DNA of 64,000 nt from Bacillus sp. A301a_S52 (GCA_024701455.1 JABXYP010000001.1:1368001-1432000), one strand, 5' to 3'; shown: positions 8,675 through 18,768, numbered from the stretch's first letter. Program-made: numbers and translations. Notes: generated by a model from the letters alone, not told the origin.

Positions 8675-8881
8675 ATGGATCTTTCGTATTTAGCACTTTT
8701 ATTATGTCCATTAATGCTAGTTGCCATGTTTTTTATAATGAAGAGTATGAACAATCCTAAGTCTCACGACAACGGTAGTCATCATTCAAATGCGACTGAA
8801 ATGGAAAAGAATATGGCGAAACTGCTGGAACAAAATGAAAAGTTAGAAAAAGAAATTGATTCACTAAAGCGCTATCGTTAA
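8675..8881 (+). CDS. small single-TM protein with C-terminal coiled coil (1 of 3)
   Basis: ATG 8675 has the SD gttgagggggaaatag. The 68-residue product has one TM helix (residues 4-23, LALLLCPLMLVAMFFIM), a His/Asn/Ser-rich hinge (SHDNGSHHSN), and a C-terminal leucine-zipper-like stretch of about 27 residues (MEKNMAKLLEQNEKLEKEID). Two similarly built small proteins follow at 9032 and 9263, so this looks like a duplicated module. No function is known to me. The motif-poor coiled coils could pair the three proteins at the membrane. Confidence 0.65.
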   Translation: MDLSYLALLLCPLMLVAMFFIMKSMNNPKSHDNGSHHSNATEMEKNMAKLLEQNEKLEKEIDSLKRYR

Positions 8882-8892
8882 TAAAGTTTTCG

Positions 8893-8992
8893 TTTATCAC
8901 AGATAAGCGTCCGTAAACCTCCCGGCTCAGGTAACCCCTATTTAGGCGGGAGATACCGGATGCTAATGTCCTGATTGAAGGTTCGTTTTTAT
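8893..8992 (+). mobile_element. family A element lacking hairpin 2
   Basis: TTTATCACAGATAAGCGTCC begins it and GAAGGTTCGTTTTTAT ends it. Hairpin 1 is present (CCTCCCGGCT / AGGCGGGAG), but after TGCTAATGTCC the sequence jumps to TGATTGAAGG, deleting hairpin 2. It splits the small-protein trio 12 bp after the first gene. Confidence 0.8.
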
Positions 8993-9031
8993 GAAAGCTA
9001 GTTAACTTATAAATGGAAGGAGAACGATGGA

Positions 9032-9235
9032 ATGAATTCTTCCTTAATAACCGTCATTTTATTGGTCATATTAGTCTATATGTTATTTAAGTGTGGAAAA
9101 AGCATGACCGGGAAAAGCGGCGGATGTTGTGGATCTAATGAATCAACTAATTTAAATAGCGTGGAATCGAAGCTGGCTCAATTAGATAAGGAAAATGAAA
9201 ATCTTAAAAAGAAACTAAATGAAATGAAAGGTTAA
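9032..9235 (+). CDS. small single-TM protein with CCG motif and coiled coil (2 of 3)
   Basis: ATG 9032 follows the SD aaggagaacg. The 67-residue product has a TM helix at residues 4-19, a GGCCGSN motif near residue 31-36, and a C-terminal heptad region (VESKLAQLDKENENLKKKL). The paired cysteines next to the membrane could bind metal or form disulfides, which the neighbours lack at that place. It shares architecture with the proteins at 8675 and 9263 but little sequence. Probably co-transcribed with 9263 (27-bp gap). Confidence 0.65.
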   Translation: MNSSLITVILLVILVYMLFKCGKSMTGKSGGCCGSNESTNLNSVESKLAQLDKENENLKKKLNEMKG

Positions 9236-9262
9236 ACTTACTTATTTGATAGGGGGAAGACA

Positions 9263-9487
9263 TTGGATAATTACTTATTATTAGCTATCGTTGCTTTAAA
9301 AGGGTTATGTCTATTCTTTTGTTGGAAATCCATATCTGTCTCTAAAGTACAAAATAAACAAACGTTACAAAACAATCTATCAAAGGAAGAAACGACACTA
9401 TTAAATGAAAAAATGGATAATGCCATCGAACAAAATCGACTTCTTCAAGAAGAATTGCAGCAGTTGCAAGAAAATAGAGATAAATGA
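9263..9487 (+). CDS. small single-TM protein with coiled coil (3 of 3), TTG start
   Basis: The start is TTG 9263 with a strong SD (tagggggaaga). The 74-residue product has a TM helix at residues 4-22 containing two Cys (GLCLFFC), then a predicted coiled coil across residues 40-72 (LNEKMDNAIEQNRLLQEELQ). It follows the second trio member by 27 bp. Function unknown; the repeated design argues for a shared membrane-associated role. Confidence 0.6.
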   Translation: MDNYLLLAIVALKGLCLFFCWKSISVSKVQNKQTLQNNLSKEETTLLNEKMDNAIEQNRLLQEELQQLQENRDK

Positions 9488-9509
9488 TAACTTATTTTAG
9501 CTGCTTAAA

Positions 9510-9645
9510 AACTGGAGGCTGTTGCTGGGTATCAAGTGTTGTTGCGTAAAAAAAGAGTTTGTTGCGTAAAAAACAAGGTAAGATGCTGAAAAATTGGAGT
9601 CTGTTGCTGAAAATCAAGCATCCAATGCTGAAATCAAGGTAAACA
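9510..9645. repeat. cluster of short irregular repeats
   Basis: Six spaced units based on (T)GTTGC(T/G)GAAAA or GTTGCGTAAAAAA occur, interleaved with ATCAAG or AACAAGG: starts near 9518, 9538, 9559, 9582, 9602 and 9629. Unit lengths vary (about 18-27 bp). No CRISPR-like regularity and no coding frame were seen. Confidence 0.5.
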
Positions 9646-9660
9646 GTCACCAACATAAAA

Positions 9661-9690
9661 AGAAAGGCCGATGACTCGTCATCGGCTTTT
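9661..9690. terminator. terminator of gdhA
   Basis: The stem GCCGATGAC / GTCATCGGC has T-runs on the minus-strand side (CTTTCTTTTT) and on the plus side (TTTTT). It works for gdhA and may also stop transcripts from the small-protein genes. Confidence 0.8.
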
Positions 9691-9700
9691 TCTAACAGAC

Positions 9701-11119
<1,419 letters not shown>

Positions 11120-11234
11120 TTATAATGAAATATATAACAATGGTTTTCCCCACCATGCTAATTGTCATTCATGCGGTACAAGGATAGATTTCTACTTGGG
11201 AGTATTTTATAATTAAACAAATCATCTAATCAAT

Positions 11235-11247
11235 ATCAATAATTGAT
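11235..11247. promoter_or_regulatory. LysR-type operator candidate between gdhA and the gltC-like gene
   Basis: A 13-bp palindrome, ATCAAT-A-ATTGAT, lies 43 bp before the LysR start and about 150 bp before gdhA. LysR regulators commonly autoregulate from such a site in a divergent intergenic region. Confidence 0.45.
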
Positions 11248-11289
11248 AAATTTAATGCTTTTTTAAGATTGATATAAGGGTGGGGTATT

Positions 11290-12189
11290 ATGGAACTGAG
11301 GCAATTAACGTATTTTATGGAGGTAGCTAAACGGGAGCATGTTACTGAAGCGGCAGCGGCTCTACATGTGGCCCAGTCTGCTGTCAGTAGACAGATTTTT
11401 AATCTCGAAAATGAATTAGGTGTTGACCTATTTATTAGAGAAGGTAGACGAGTGAAATTAACACCAATTGGAAGGGTTTTCTTAGAGCGCATTAATCACG
11501 CTATGAATGCACTAGATGATGCTAAAAGAGAAGTTCAAGAGTATTTGGATCCGGAAAAAGGGACGATTCGCGTGGCGTTTCCCATCAGTCTAGCTGCTTA
11601 CACTTTGCCGACAGCAATCTCAGCGTTTCGAAAACAGAAACCAGAAGCTAAATTTCAATTAAAACAAGGACTTTATCGAGAGTTGATCGATGGTGTTATT
11701 AAAGGGGATTATAATATGGCTCTTATTGGTCCTGTCCCGATGGGGGAAAAGAAAATTAAACGAAAAATTCTATTTACTGAAGAGATCGTGGCACTTCTCC
11801 CCATGCATCATCCACTGGCTGAAAGTAAGATAATCCATTTAGAAGACCTAAAAGATGACCCATTTGTGTTGCTGCCGGAAGGATTTGTCTTTCGTGATAT
11901 TGTAATTAAGGCGTGTTCTGAAATAGGCTTTTATCCGAACATTGCCTTTGAAGGTGATGATATCGATGCATTGAAAGGATTAGTGTCAGCTGGACTAGGT
12001 GTGACGTTAATGCCAGAGGTCACTCTCGTGGACAGCACGCCTCGTTCAACGGTGAAAATTCCACTGAATGAACGGAGTGTGACCCGAACAGTTGGTGTCA
12101 TAACTCCGACAGAACGAGCGCTCTTGCCAATGGAAGAAATATTTTATGCTTTTTTAGAGGAATTTTTCTTGAAGAGTTGGAGGACATAA
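11290..12189 (+). CDS. gltC: LysR-family regulator, GltC-like
   Basis: The 299-residue protein starts MELRQLTYFMEVA, with the winged HTH AAAALHVAQSAVSRQI at residues 18-33, and closely follows B. subtilis GltC through EYLDPEKGTIRV and the effector-domain segments GLVSAGLGVTLMPE and TPRSTVKIP. GltC senses 2-oxoglutarate/glutamate balance and activates glutamate synthase. Here the divergent neighbour is gdhA, so the likely target is gdhA and itself. SD aagggtgggg precedes ATG 11290. Family assignment is secure; orthology to GltC is likely but target specificity is inferred. Confidence 0.85.
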   Translation: MELRQLTYFMEVAKREHVTEAAAALHVAQSAVSRQIFNLENELGVDLFIREGRRVKLTPIGRVFLERINHAMNALDDAKREVQEYLDPEKGTIRVAFPISLAAYTLPTAISAFRKQKPEAKFQLKQGLYRELIDGVIKGDYNMALIGPVPMGEKKIKRKILFTEEIVALLPMHHPLAESKIIHLEDLKDDPFVLLPEGFVFRDIVIKACSEIGFYPNIAFEGDDIDALKGLVSAGLGVTLMPEVTLVDSTPRSTVKIPLNERSVTRTVGVITPTERALLPMEEIFYAFLEEFFLKSWRT

Positions 12190-12207
12190 TAATATGTTTC
12201 CAATATG

Positions 12208-12242
12208 AGGTGGTAGGCTCAAAATGAGCTATCACCTTTTTT
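12208..12242 (+). terminator. terminator after the gltC-like gene
   Basis: The stem AGGTGGTAGGCTCA / TGAGCTATCACCT is followed by TTTTTT, 20 bp after the stop codon. The remainder up to 12581 holds no gene, only AT-rich leader DNA for the next gene. Confidence 0.8.
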
Positions 12243-12581
12243 GTGGAAAATCTAGGATAAAGCAATATGCATTTTATATTAGAAAATTATCAAGAAAAAA
12301 TATAACTAATCGAAAACTCTCATTAATTCAGTGTGCTCTAATATAGTCATTTTCATCCTTTTAATGATCAATTTTGAATTTTTACTATAAACGTCTAAAT
12401 AGAATGCTATAATAAATTGGAACGATATATAGAACAATTGCACGTTTATTTCTCTTATAATAGTTCATTTTTTGAAAGTGATAAAGTGTTAAACGGTGCT
12501 TTAATAGTCGTTTTGCCGCATACCTATTCTTTCATGGTCACATTCGTGTAAAAAGCTTAATTTTAAAAATGGAGGTAGTCT

Positions 12582-14396
12582 ATGAATAAGTCATCGTACT
12601 TTCTTTGGTTAGTTACTAGTTTATCTGTATTAATTGTCTTACTATCTAGCACACCAGCTAGTGTTTCAGCACAAACCACTCTATTTAATGAAAGCTTTAA
12701 TGGGGCAACAACTCATAATGTCTTTACAACGGATTACCGATCGCTGCCTAGTGATTCTAGTACACCTATGTTTATGAGAACAGGTGGGACCGTTACAGCT
12801 GGGTCAAATAAACTTACGCTAAACGGTGGAAGAATGACAATAGGTGCAAGCACTACGACAGATACAACTTCTAATTCAACACCAGGTGGCGCGTTTGACT
12901 TAAGTAAACCTTATAAAATCATCATCAATATTGATCGTGTAAGCGGTGATTCTAATAAAAATTTCCAAGTGTATGTTGATAACAATACGGTAAGCATGAA
13001 TGAGTCTATTCATGGCGGTGCTTCAAGGGTTTATCAACAATCAATTGGCAATATGAAAACAGGAGATTTAATTATAGAGCCTGAAGTGGGAACAGCAAAT
13101 TCTTTTATTCAAGTACGAACTGAATCTGATGGAAGGGTCGATATTAACAGTATTCAAATCGAGTATTTAGACGGCTCTGCACCTTCCCACCCTACTGGTC
13201 CAACCCCAACGCAACCAGGCATACCAGAAGGAGATCGTACCTTTTATGTAGCGACGAATGGTAATAATAATAACAGTGGTAGTCAATCATCACCGTTTGC
13301 TACTCTTGATCAAGCAATCAGTGTTTCTAAACCAGGTGATGTCATTGTCATGAGAGATGGGACGTATTCCCACGATACGAGAATTACCGCTAATAATAGT
13401 GGGACTTCTAGTAAACCTATTACGATCGTAAATTATCCTGATGAAACCCCTATTTTAGATTTTTCCGCACAAGAGGAATTGGCAGGGAGAGATGGTTTAA
13501 GAATAAATGGTGATTATTGGCATATTATTGGTATTCATTTAACGCAAGCAGGAGGAAATGGCTTTAGAATTCATGGAAGTCATAATAGAATTGAAAGATG
13601 TGTCGCCTATGAGAATCGTTTGACGGGTATTCATTTAGAAGATGGTTCGCATAACCTTATTATGAATAATGATAGTTATCGCAATTTTAATCTTAGAGGA
13701 AGAGTAGGGAATATGTCAGATGGCTTCGCAGCTAAGTACGAAGATTTAGGTCCTGGGAATGTTTTTTATGGTAATAGGTCTTGGGAAAATTCAGATGATG
13801 GTTTCGATTTTTGGATGGTTACAAATACATTAACGCTTGAAAATAACTGGTCATTTGGAAATGGGAATCCGCAGTTTTGGAACCATCCTGATTTTGACGG
13901 TGGTGGAAATGGGTTTAAGCTTGGCGGAAACCATAAACCAGGAAATCATATTGTTAAGAGAAATATGGCGTTTGATAACCATGGTAAAGGGTTTGATCAC
14001 AATAATAATACCGGTGCATTAACGTTGATTCATAATACGGCTTATAATAATGGCATAAGAATTAACGGGCGAAATTATGATTTTCCAAATAATCCATCGA
14101 ATGGACAGCATACATTTATTAATAATATAAGTGCAAATGGACAAGTTACCGCCCGCTTTGCAAGCAATTCTATATTACAAGGGAACAGTTGGCAAACGGG
14201 TACGGTTACGTCAAACATGTTTGACAGTGTCGATACGAGCTTAGCTAAAAGACCGAGAAAAGAAGATGGATCATTACCAGATATTCATCTATTTGTACCA
14301 CGTTCAAACACCTTCCTTATTGATGGTGGTGTGGATATTGGAGAGCCGTTTAACGGTACAGCGCCAGATATGGGGGCTATTGAAACAGGGCAATAG
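12582..14396 (+). CDS. secreted right-handed beta-helix pectate lyase, PL9-like
   Basis: SD atggaggtag precedes ATG 12582. The 604-residue precursor has a signal peptide (about residues 1-30, ending VSA). An N-terminal beta-sandwich-like region (to about 195) and a Pro/Thr linker (HPTGPTPTQPG) follow, then a parallel beta-helix. The helix has polysaccharide lyase family 9 hallmarks: DGFAAKYEDLGPGN, then NSDDGFDFWM, with Asp-rich calcium-site and Lys residues. It probably cleaves pectate outside the cell by beta-elimination. Repeats of NNxxYxN/NNISAN style fit helix coils. No transport genes for oligogalacturonate adjoin it. A second beta-helix exoprotein lies at 55.9 kb. Confidence 0.82.
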   Translation: MNKSSYFLWLVTSLSVLIVLLSSTPASVSAQTTLFNESFNGATTHNVFTTDYRSLPSDSSTPMFMRTGGTVTAGSNKLTLNGGRMTIGASTTTDTTSNSTPGGAFDLSKPYKIIINIDRVSGDSNKNFQVYVDNNTVSMNESIHGGASRVYQQSIGNMKTGDLIIEPEVGTANSFIQVRTESDGRVDINSIQIEYLDGSAPSHPTGPTPTQPGIPEGDRTFYVATNGNNNNSGSQSSPFATLDQAISVSKPGDVIVMRDGTYSHDTRITANNSGTSSKPITIVNYPDETPILDFSAQEELAGRDGLRINGDYWHIIGIHLTQAGGNGFRIHGSHNRIERCVAYENRLTGIHLEDGSHNLIMNNDSYRNFNLRGRVGNMSDGFAAKYEDLGPGNVFYGNRSWENSDDGFDFWMVTNTLTLENNWSFGNGNPQFWNHPDFDGGGNGFKLGGNHKPGNHIVKRNMAFDNHGKGFDHNNNTGALTLIHNTAYNNGIRINGRNYDFPNNPSNGQHTFINNISANGQVTARFASNSILQGNSWQTGTVTSNMFDSVDTSLAKRPRKEDGSLPDIHLFVPRSNTFLIDGGVDIGEPFNGTAPDMGAIETGQ

Positions 14397-14412
14397 AATA
14401 CCCCACCATTTA

Positions 14413-14446
14413 GTTCTAAGCCATTTAAATAAAAATGGCTTAGAAC
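14413..14446 (+). terminator. hairpin after the pectate lyase gene
   Basis: Perfect arms GTTCTAAGCCATTT and AAATGGCTTAGAAC. There is little T-tract (AACACTTTAAT), so termination may be weak or the hairpin may protect the 3' end. Confidence 0.55.
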
Positions 14447-14457
14447 AACACTTTAAT

Positions 14458-14493
14458 AACAAATAACCGTCCACTGATTGAAGGTTTTTTTAT
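14458..14493 (+). mobile_element. family A element, shortest form
   Basis: AACAAATAACCGTCC joins directly to ACTGATTGAAGG, then TTTTTTTAT. Both hairpins are gone and only the two ends remain. Confidence 0.6.
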
Positions 14494-14581
14494 ATTGTGC
14501 AAAAGTAATTCCTCATCATCATTTTTTAGTTGTGACCACCTACGGTGAGGTGCAACTTTTTTAAAAGTAATCTTTAGGAGT

Positions 14582-15034
14582 TCACTCATTGGCAGCACTA
14601 ATAGTTGGAAATACATCGATGGTCACATTGCCTTGAAGTGCACGGCTAATCATACATGCTTTTTCCGCTTTGTTAGCAAGCTTATCTGCCAGCTTAAAAT
14701 CTCCATCGTTGACACTAGATTTTAACACGATGTCAGGGCGGTGAATGATTTTCTTATAAGTAATGGTACCGTTGGTTACGTCAACTATGCCTTCTGATGT
14801 CATCGTTAAACTCACTTTATCTAATTGACTACGTTCCATCATAGCCGCTAATGTAATAATGTAACAGGTGGCGGCTGCACCAAGTAGCATTTCATCAGGG
14901 TTAGTTCCTATTCCTGGGCCGTCCATTTCAGGTGGAATAGACACTTTTGTGAGTAAATTTGCTGTTTCGATTTCCCCTACATCATTTCGTAAGCCGGGCC
15001 AATTTGCTTTTACATGAAATCGGTGCTCTGCCAT
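14582..15034 (-). CDS. OsmC/Ohr-family peroxiredoxin-like protein
   Basis: The 150-residue protein has the two conserved cysteines of the OsmC/Ohr fold, in AAATCYIITLAAMM and EKACMISRAL, and the E-rich strand GIGTNPDEMLLGA preceding the first. These Cys reduce organic hydroperoxides as homodimers in the cytoplasm. Length and motifs fit the OsmC (SACOL1771-like) branch. SD aaggagg immediately precedes ATG 15034. No OhrR-type regulator is adjacent. The next gene, on the other strand, is an AraC regulator. Confidence 0.85.
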   Translation of the reverse strand: MAEHRFHVKANWPGLRNDVGEIETANLLTKVSIPPEMDGPGIGTNPDEMLLGAAATCYIITLAAMMERSQLDKVSLTMTSEGIVDVTNGTITYKKIIHRPDIVLKSSVNDGDFKLADKLANKAEKACMISRALQGNVTIDVFPTISAANE

Positions 15035-15406
15035 TTTTCCTCCTTAGGTGTTGCATAAGTCATGTATGTGGTTCTGAGAATGGTTAATTTTGTTTAAACC
15101 TGCAATGGAAGTTTATTAAATGATTGTATGTTTGTCAAATAGAAAGCATGACCACAGTAAGTATGCTTCCTTATTAGATGAGGCACAGTCAGAAATGTTA
15201 ACTGAGTATTAAGACTAGTTTATCGTGAGCTTAAATTAATCTGGCTTGAAAGAAGAGGTGTTAGAGGAAAGGGATATTGCGTGGCTTAAGAATCTCTTAT
15301 GTTTACTATGAACTCAAAAATAATTTCACACCTCATAAAGATGGCATTGGTTGTCAAGCGATAGGGGCAAATATCGTGTTATCTTGTTTGTGAGGAGGTG
15401 CTTATA
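15035..15406. other. 372-bp gene-free stretch
   Basis: This divergent intergenic region has no supported gene. A short open stretch around 15240-15300 (GAGGTGTTAGAGGAAAGGGA) has no SD. No family A or B copy was recognised. Confidence 0.4.
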
Positions 15407-16318
15407 ATGCACTCATGGGAACAGATTCAAAAAACTGTCGATTATATTGAGGAACATTTGTCTGAAGAAATTAAGATTGAAGTACTGGCCAAAAAAGCGG
15501 TCCTATCACAGTTTTATTTTCAACGTCTCTTTAAAAGGTTGGTAAAGAAATCTGTGAACGAGTATATAAAGCTACGACGTCTTGCAAGAGCGTCTGAGAA
15601 ATTAGGAGATCTCAATAAGAGGATTATAGACATTGCGTTAGATGTTGGTTTTTCATCTCATGAAACGTTTACTCGTGCTTTTAAAGGAGCATATGGCATA
15701 ACACCCGAAGAATACCGTACTCACCCTGTTCATCTAAATCATATTATGAAACCTGAATTATTGTTAAAGTATACGGTGATTGATTTAGGTGTTCCTTTGA
15801 TTATAGATAGTGTGGTTCTAGAAATAAAACGTAAGACGCTTGATGTGGCTGAGACATATATGGGTCTGTCCGGTCAAGTCCCGATCTCTCAAACACCTAT
15901 TGGAGAAGCGACTGGTATTGATGAACCTGGGCAATTATGGGACACCTTTCATAGTATGGCATCACGTCTTCCACACCTTAAGACAGACGGTAAAGAAGTG
16001 GGTGTTTCCTCAATAGGTGAGGAGGGTCACAACACATTCTCTTATTTTGTTGGGGGTGAGGTGAGCGCTACTTCTTTTGATGCTGGAGAGTTTGTGACAT
16101 GGTCGTTACCTCCTGGGGAGTATGTGGTATGTTGTTTTGAAGCAGAAAACTTTCAGCTATTGACAACTTTAGCCCTTAGTCAAGCAATGAATTACCTTTT
16201 TGGAACGTGGCTTGTTAACCATCAGTTGGAAATACATCCCTTTTCAGTAGAAAAATATTATAAAACTAACTCGGATGTGGCATATATGGAAATATGGGTT
16301 AGACCAGTAGAAAAGTAA
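15407..16318 (+). CDS. AraC-family regulator with GyrI-like effector domain
   Basis: ATG 15407 is chosen because the SD tgaggaggtg sits just before it; the GTG at 15398 lies within the SD. The product has two HTHs typical of AraC/Rob at residues 5-105 (IEVLAKKAVLSQFYFQRLF and IIDIALDVGFSSHETFTRAFK). Residues 125-300 form a GyrI-like effector domain ending MEIWVRPV. Relatives sense hydrophobic drugs or cofactors and activate efflux or stress genes. No clear target adjoins it; a stand-alone GyrI-like protein lies at 17971 on the other strand. Confidence 0.85.
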   Translation: MHSWEQIQKTVDYIEEHLSEEIKIEVLAKKAVLSQFYFQRLFKRLVKKSVNEYIKLRRLARASEKLGDLNKRIIDIALDVGFSSHETFTRAFKGAYGITPEEYRTHPVHLNHIMKPELLLKYTVIDLGVPLIIDSVVLEIKRKTLDVAETYMGLSGQVPISQTPIGEATGIDEPGQLWDTFHSMASRLPHLKTDGKEVGVSSIGEEGHNTFSYFVGGEVSATSFDAGEFVTWSLPPGEYVVCCFEAENFQLLTTLALSQAMNYLFGTWLVNHQLEIHPFSVEKYYKTNSDVAYMEIWVRPVEK

Positions 16319-16577
16319 TCTCGTTTTAGATTAAGAAATGAAACAATTCGGATTGTGCGGATTTGAGTTAATCAGTCATTTAAAAAAATACAAGAAGAGA
16401 CGGACAATCTATGAATTAAGACTAGTAACATTGGGAACTGAACTTTAAGAAACGGATGAGATATATGACCATTGGTGATTTGTAATAGATTATAATTAGT
16501 AAACATTATAATGGTATTTCATGAAAAGGAAATAAATATATTTATTTAGATGTTGAGCTCTTCCACTTATTAAATCA

Positions 16578-16618
16578 AAAGCGTCAGTAAGGACAATTTT
16601 CTTTCCTGACGCTTTTTT
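16578..16618 (+). terminator. rho-independent terminator
   Basis: AAGCGTCAGTAAGGA pairs with TCCTGACGCTT (one or two mismatches), followed by TTTTTT. It lies about 260 bp after the AraC gene. Confidence 0.7.
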
Positions 16619-16723
16619 GCTTGGTAACGTTGCATGATTCAATTTTTTTCAAGTTGACAAGAAATAAACATAAACTGCTCTTAAAGTGATAACTTGGGTT
16701 AGTCTTTCATGATAGTGAACCTA

Positions 16724-16830
16724 TTTTATCCCAGATAACCGCCCCTAAAACGCTCGTGTCATAGAGAGAAGAGAAAAATTTAGATAGGCGGGAGGTGCAA
16801 TTTCAACGTGACTCAGCAGTTGAATGCCTT
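16724..16830 (+). mobile_element. family A element, degenerate
   Basis: ATTTTATCCCAGATAACCGCCC, then CATAGAGAGAAGAG and TTTAGATAGGCGGGAGGTG: left end and hairpin 1. The sequence departs from the family after that, with hairpin-2-like bases about 100 bp further on. Confidence 0.55.
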
Positions 16831-17307
16831 TAAGTAGAGGAACATCCTTCTGAAGCCTTTAAAATAATGGAAGCCTGCACAGCTCAATACTTTATTTAAT
16901 AACCTCTGTTAAAAACGAAGCTTCAATCAGTGGGAGTTTTTGGTCATCTCCCAAATGTCTGATTAGATATTCACGAGATTGGAAAAACATGTTAAGATAA
17001 AAAGGTATTAAAAGGGACTGGTGGAAAGATATGATCCGCACATTAAACCACTAGGAACGACAATTACGATTCAGCCTATAGTTAAAAAGACAGGCAGTGA
17101 GTACTAAAAGTTAATTTATCATCTAACTTGATATGTGAATGAACATGTACGTTAAGAGAATAGATGAAGCATCAGTTAAGTGTGTATCCGTAAGCAAGAT
17201 GGATGCACACTTTTTTAAATTTGGGCTACAAGGGACGGTGTTTTAATCTATTTTTAACCTAGAAAAAGGATAGAATTTAACCTTGCCTGTTTATACTTAA
17301 CTTATAA

Positions 17308-17511
17308 ATGGAGAGGAAGGTAAGGTGTCTTAGATGGAAGATAAAAGAGAAATTATTTTCTGAAACGTCATTAGGTATGAAACAGCGGCTAGGTATAGCG
17401 AGAGCCATGGCTCATCAGGCAAAACTATTGTTACTTGATGAACCGACAAATAGATTAGATCCACATGGAATAAAAAAAGTAACGTCAGCAGCACATTCTA
17501 TGAAGTATTAA
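17308..17511 (+). pseudogene. fragment of an ABC transporter ATPase (BcrA-like)
   Basis: Only the back half of a nucleotide-binding domain remains. It has the signature loop [18 protein letters not shown], Walker [14 protein letters not shown] (with the family Gly of TNGLDP changed to Arg) and HGIKKV, then ends at MKY. Walker A and the N-terminal 120 residues are absent. The first 20 codons ([16 protein letters not shown]) do not look like the family. It cannot work as an ATPase. A small membrane protein gene follows 35 bp downstream, perhaps a survivor of the same operon. Confidence 0.75.
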
Positions 17512-17546
17512 ATATTGAGCAAATTCAGTAGAGGGGAAGGATTCTA

Positions 17547-17741
17547 ATGGAAAAAATAACATTTATTATCGCCATTGTTTCATTGGGTGGCGCACTGGTA
17601 GTTTTCATAGCTAACCTTCTTAACTTTGGACTCAAAGGCGGTATATTAAATAAAGGACGTAAGTCTACTAAATGGGTAATTGGGTTATTTATTGTTTATA
17701 TTATTAGTTTTGCAATGTTTATTTTTATTAGCTCCAATTAG
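17547..17741 (+). CDS. small two-TM membrane protein
   Basis: ATG 17547 has a good SD (gaggggaagg). The 64-residue product has TM helices at about residues 5-25 and 43-62, separated by a basic loop (NKGRKSTK). I do not recognise the family. It follows the ABC ATPase fragment and may once have been co-transcribed with it. Confidence 0.5.
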   Translation: MEKITFIIAIVSLGGALVVFIANLLNFGLKGGILNKGRKSTKWVIGLFIVYIISFAMFIFISSN

Positions 17742-17909
17742 ATTTACACGAATAAAAAGTTTGTACACAAGGGCATGAGACAATTACCCAGGTTGTAAGA
17801 ATCGTTTATAATGAAACGCACTTAGAACATTATTTAATGTGAATAGAGGCGGATATGTTATAGACAAATGACAATCTTAGTTTTGAGATCGAGCACAACG
17901 AAGTAAGGA

Positions 17910-17947
17910 AGACAAGACGTTAGCGGGATACTGATAACGTCTTGTCT
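17910..17947. terminator. bidirectional hairpin
   Basis: AGACAAGACGTTA pairs perfectly with TAACGTCTTGTCT over a 12-nt loop. It lies just after the 3' end of the GyrI-like gene (minus strand) and after the small membrane gene (plus strand). Confidence 0.65.
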
Positions 17948-17970
17948 ATAAGAGTTAAAACGAGTCAACA

Positions 17971-18420
17971 TTACGATATGATAGGGACACATAATTCACA
18001 ATAACCGTTGTTAATCATCCCAAACGAATACCTTTCTATAACTGGTTTGTTTTCAATTTGGTACCCATTGTTATTAAGAAAAGTTCCGATATTAGCCCAT
18101 GCACTTTGAACATCTTCCGGGGTGTGTTTGACTTTGCATATAACATATTTCCCCTCAGCAAGTTCATTTTCTTCGATCGAGTCATCAAGTTGATAGTCTT
18201 TTGAAATCACAATACATGCATCATACCTACAGCTCTCAGGAGGTGTGGTCTCAGGGTTATCTTGAGGAATCCCAAGTATTATAGCTGACTTTAGAAGATT
18301 TTCCTTCGCAGCCCATTTTTTTAATCTTTCCATTGCTTGAATGTTAGCAGAGCCATATGGACCAGTTTGCCTTACATATGCAATGCGGTACTTTGGAAAT
18401 GTTTCAATGTTAATAGTCAT
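17971..18420 (-). CDS. stand-alone GyrI/SbmC-like effector-binding protein
   Basis: ATG 18420 is supported by the SD ataaggagc; an upstream in-frame ATG at 18468 has none. The 149-residue product matches the GyrI-like fold: VRQTGPYGSANIQAMERL, ILGIPQDNPETTPPESCRYDACIVI and a C-terminal CELCVPI. Such proteins bind small molecules, or DNA gyrase in the case of SbmC, without a DNA-binding domain. The AraC gene at 15407 carries a related domain. Ligand unknown. Confidence 0.8.
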   Translation of the reverse strand: MTINIETFPKYRIAYVRQTGPYGSANIQAMERLKKWAAKENLLKSAIILGIPQDNPETTPPESCRYDACIVISKDYQLDDSIEENELAEGKYVICKVKHTPEDVQSAWANIGTFLNNNGYQIENKPVIERYSFGMINNGYCELCVPIIS

Positions 18421-18579
18421 TGTTTTGCTCCTTATCCATTCATAGTTGATGTACATCGAATGTAACATGGTATAAAAATATAGTCATATCATTTTTTAAA
18501 ATTTAAGAATGAATGGTTAACACGAACAAGTGACTAAAGACAAAAAGTTTCTATCATTTGGGCTTTTTTTAAAGGGGTT

Positions 18580-18690
18580 CGTTGAAAGACGGTGACTCCT
18601 AGAAGATGAACGGAGTTTGAAGATGCATTGATGCGAGAGTTTTTATCACAGTAACCGTCCACCTTTAGTGGAAGATCAATGTATGAGTAA
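18580..18690 (+). repeat. fused family B and family A remnants
   Basis: GTTGAAAGACGGTGACTCCTAGAAG (18580-18604) and GAGTTTGAAGATGCATTGATGCGAGAG belong to B. TTTATCACAGTAACCGTCCACC at 18642-18663 is the A left end. No A right end follows. Confidence 0.6.
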
Positions 18691-18768
18691 GTGTATATGT
18701 ATTATGAAATTAGGTCGAGTGGATGTCTCACATGATAACGTTCAGACAAAAATTAGTTTTGAAATAGA

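Larger units (their letters stand above)
16319..17307. other. 989-bp stretch with decayed family A DNA and gene remnants
   Basis: It contains a terminator (16578-16618), a degenerate family A copy (about 16724-16830), an isolated right part (AATCAGTGGGAGTTTTTGG, 16924-16942), and a 28-codon frame from GTG at about 17020 to TAA near 17107 (VERYDPHIKPLGTTITIQPI) that looks like a gene fragment. No intact gene. Confidence 0.5.

Noticed and set aside
9510..9645. CRISPR array
   Set aside because: Units are too short, vary in length and have no unique spacers of constant size. No cas genes were seen.
12490..12510. cre site before the pectate lyase gene
   Set aside because: TGTTAAACGGTGCTTT needs an inserted base to fit the consensus. 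The match is too poor.
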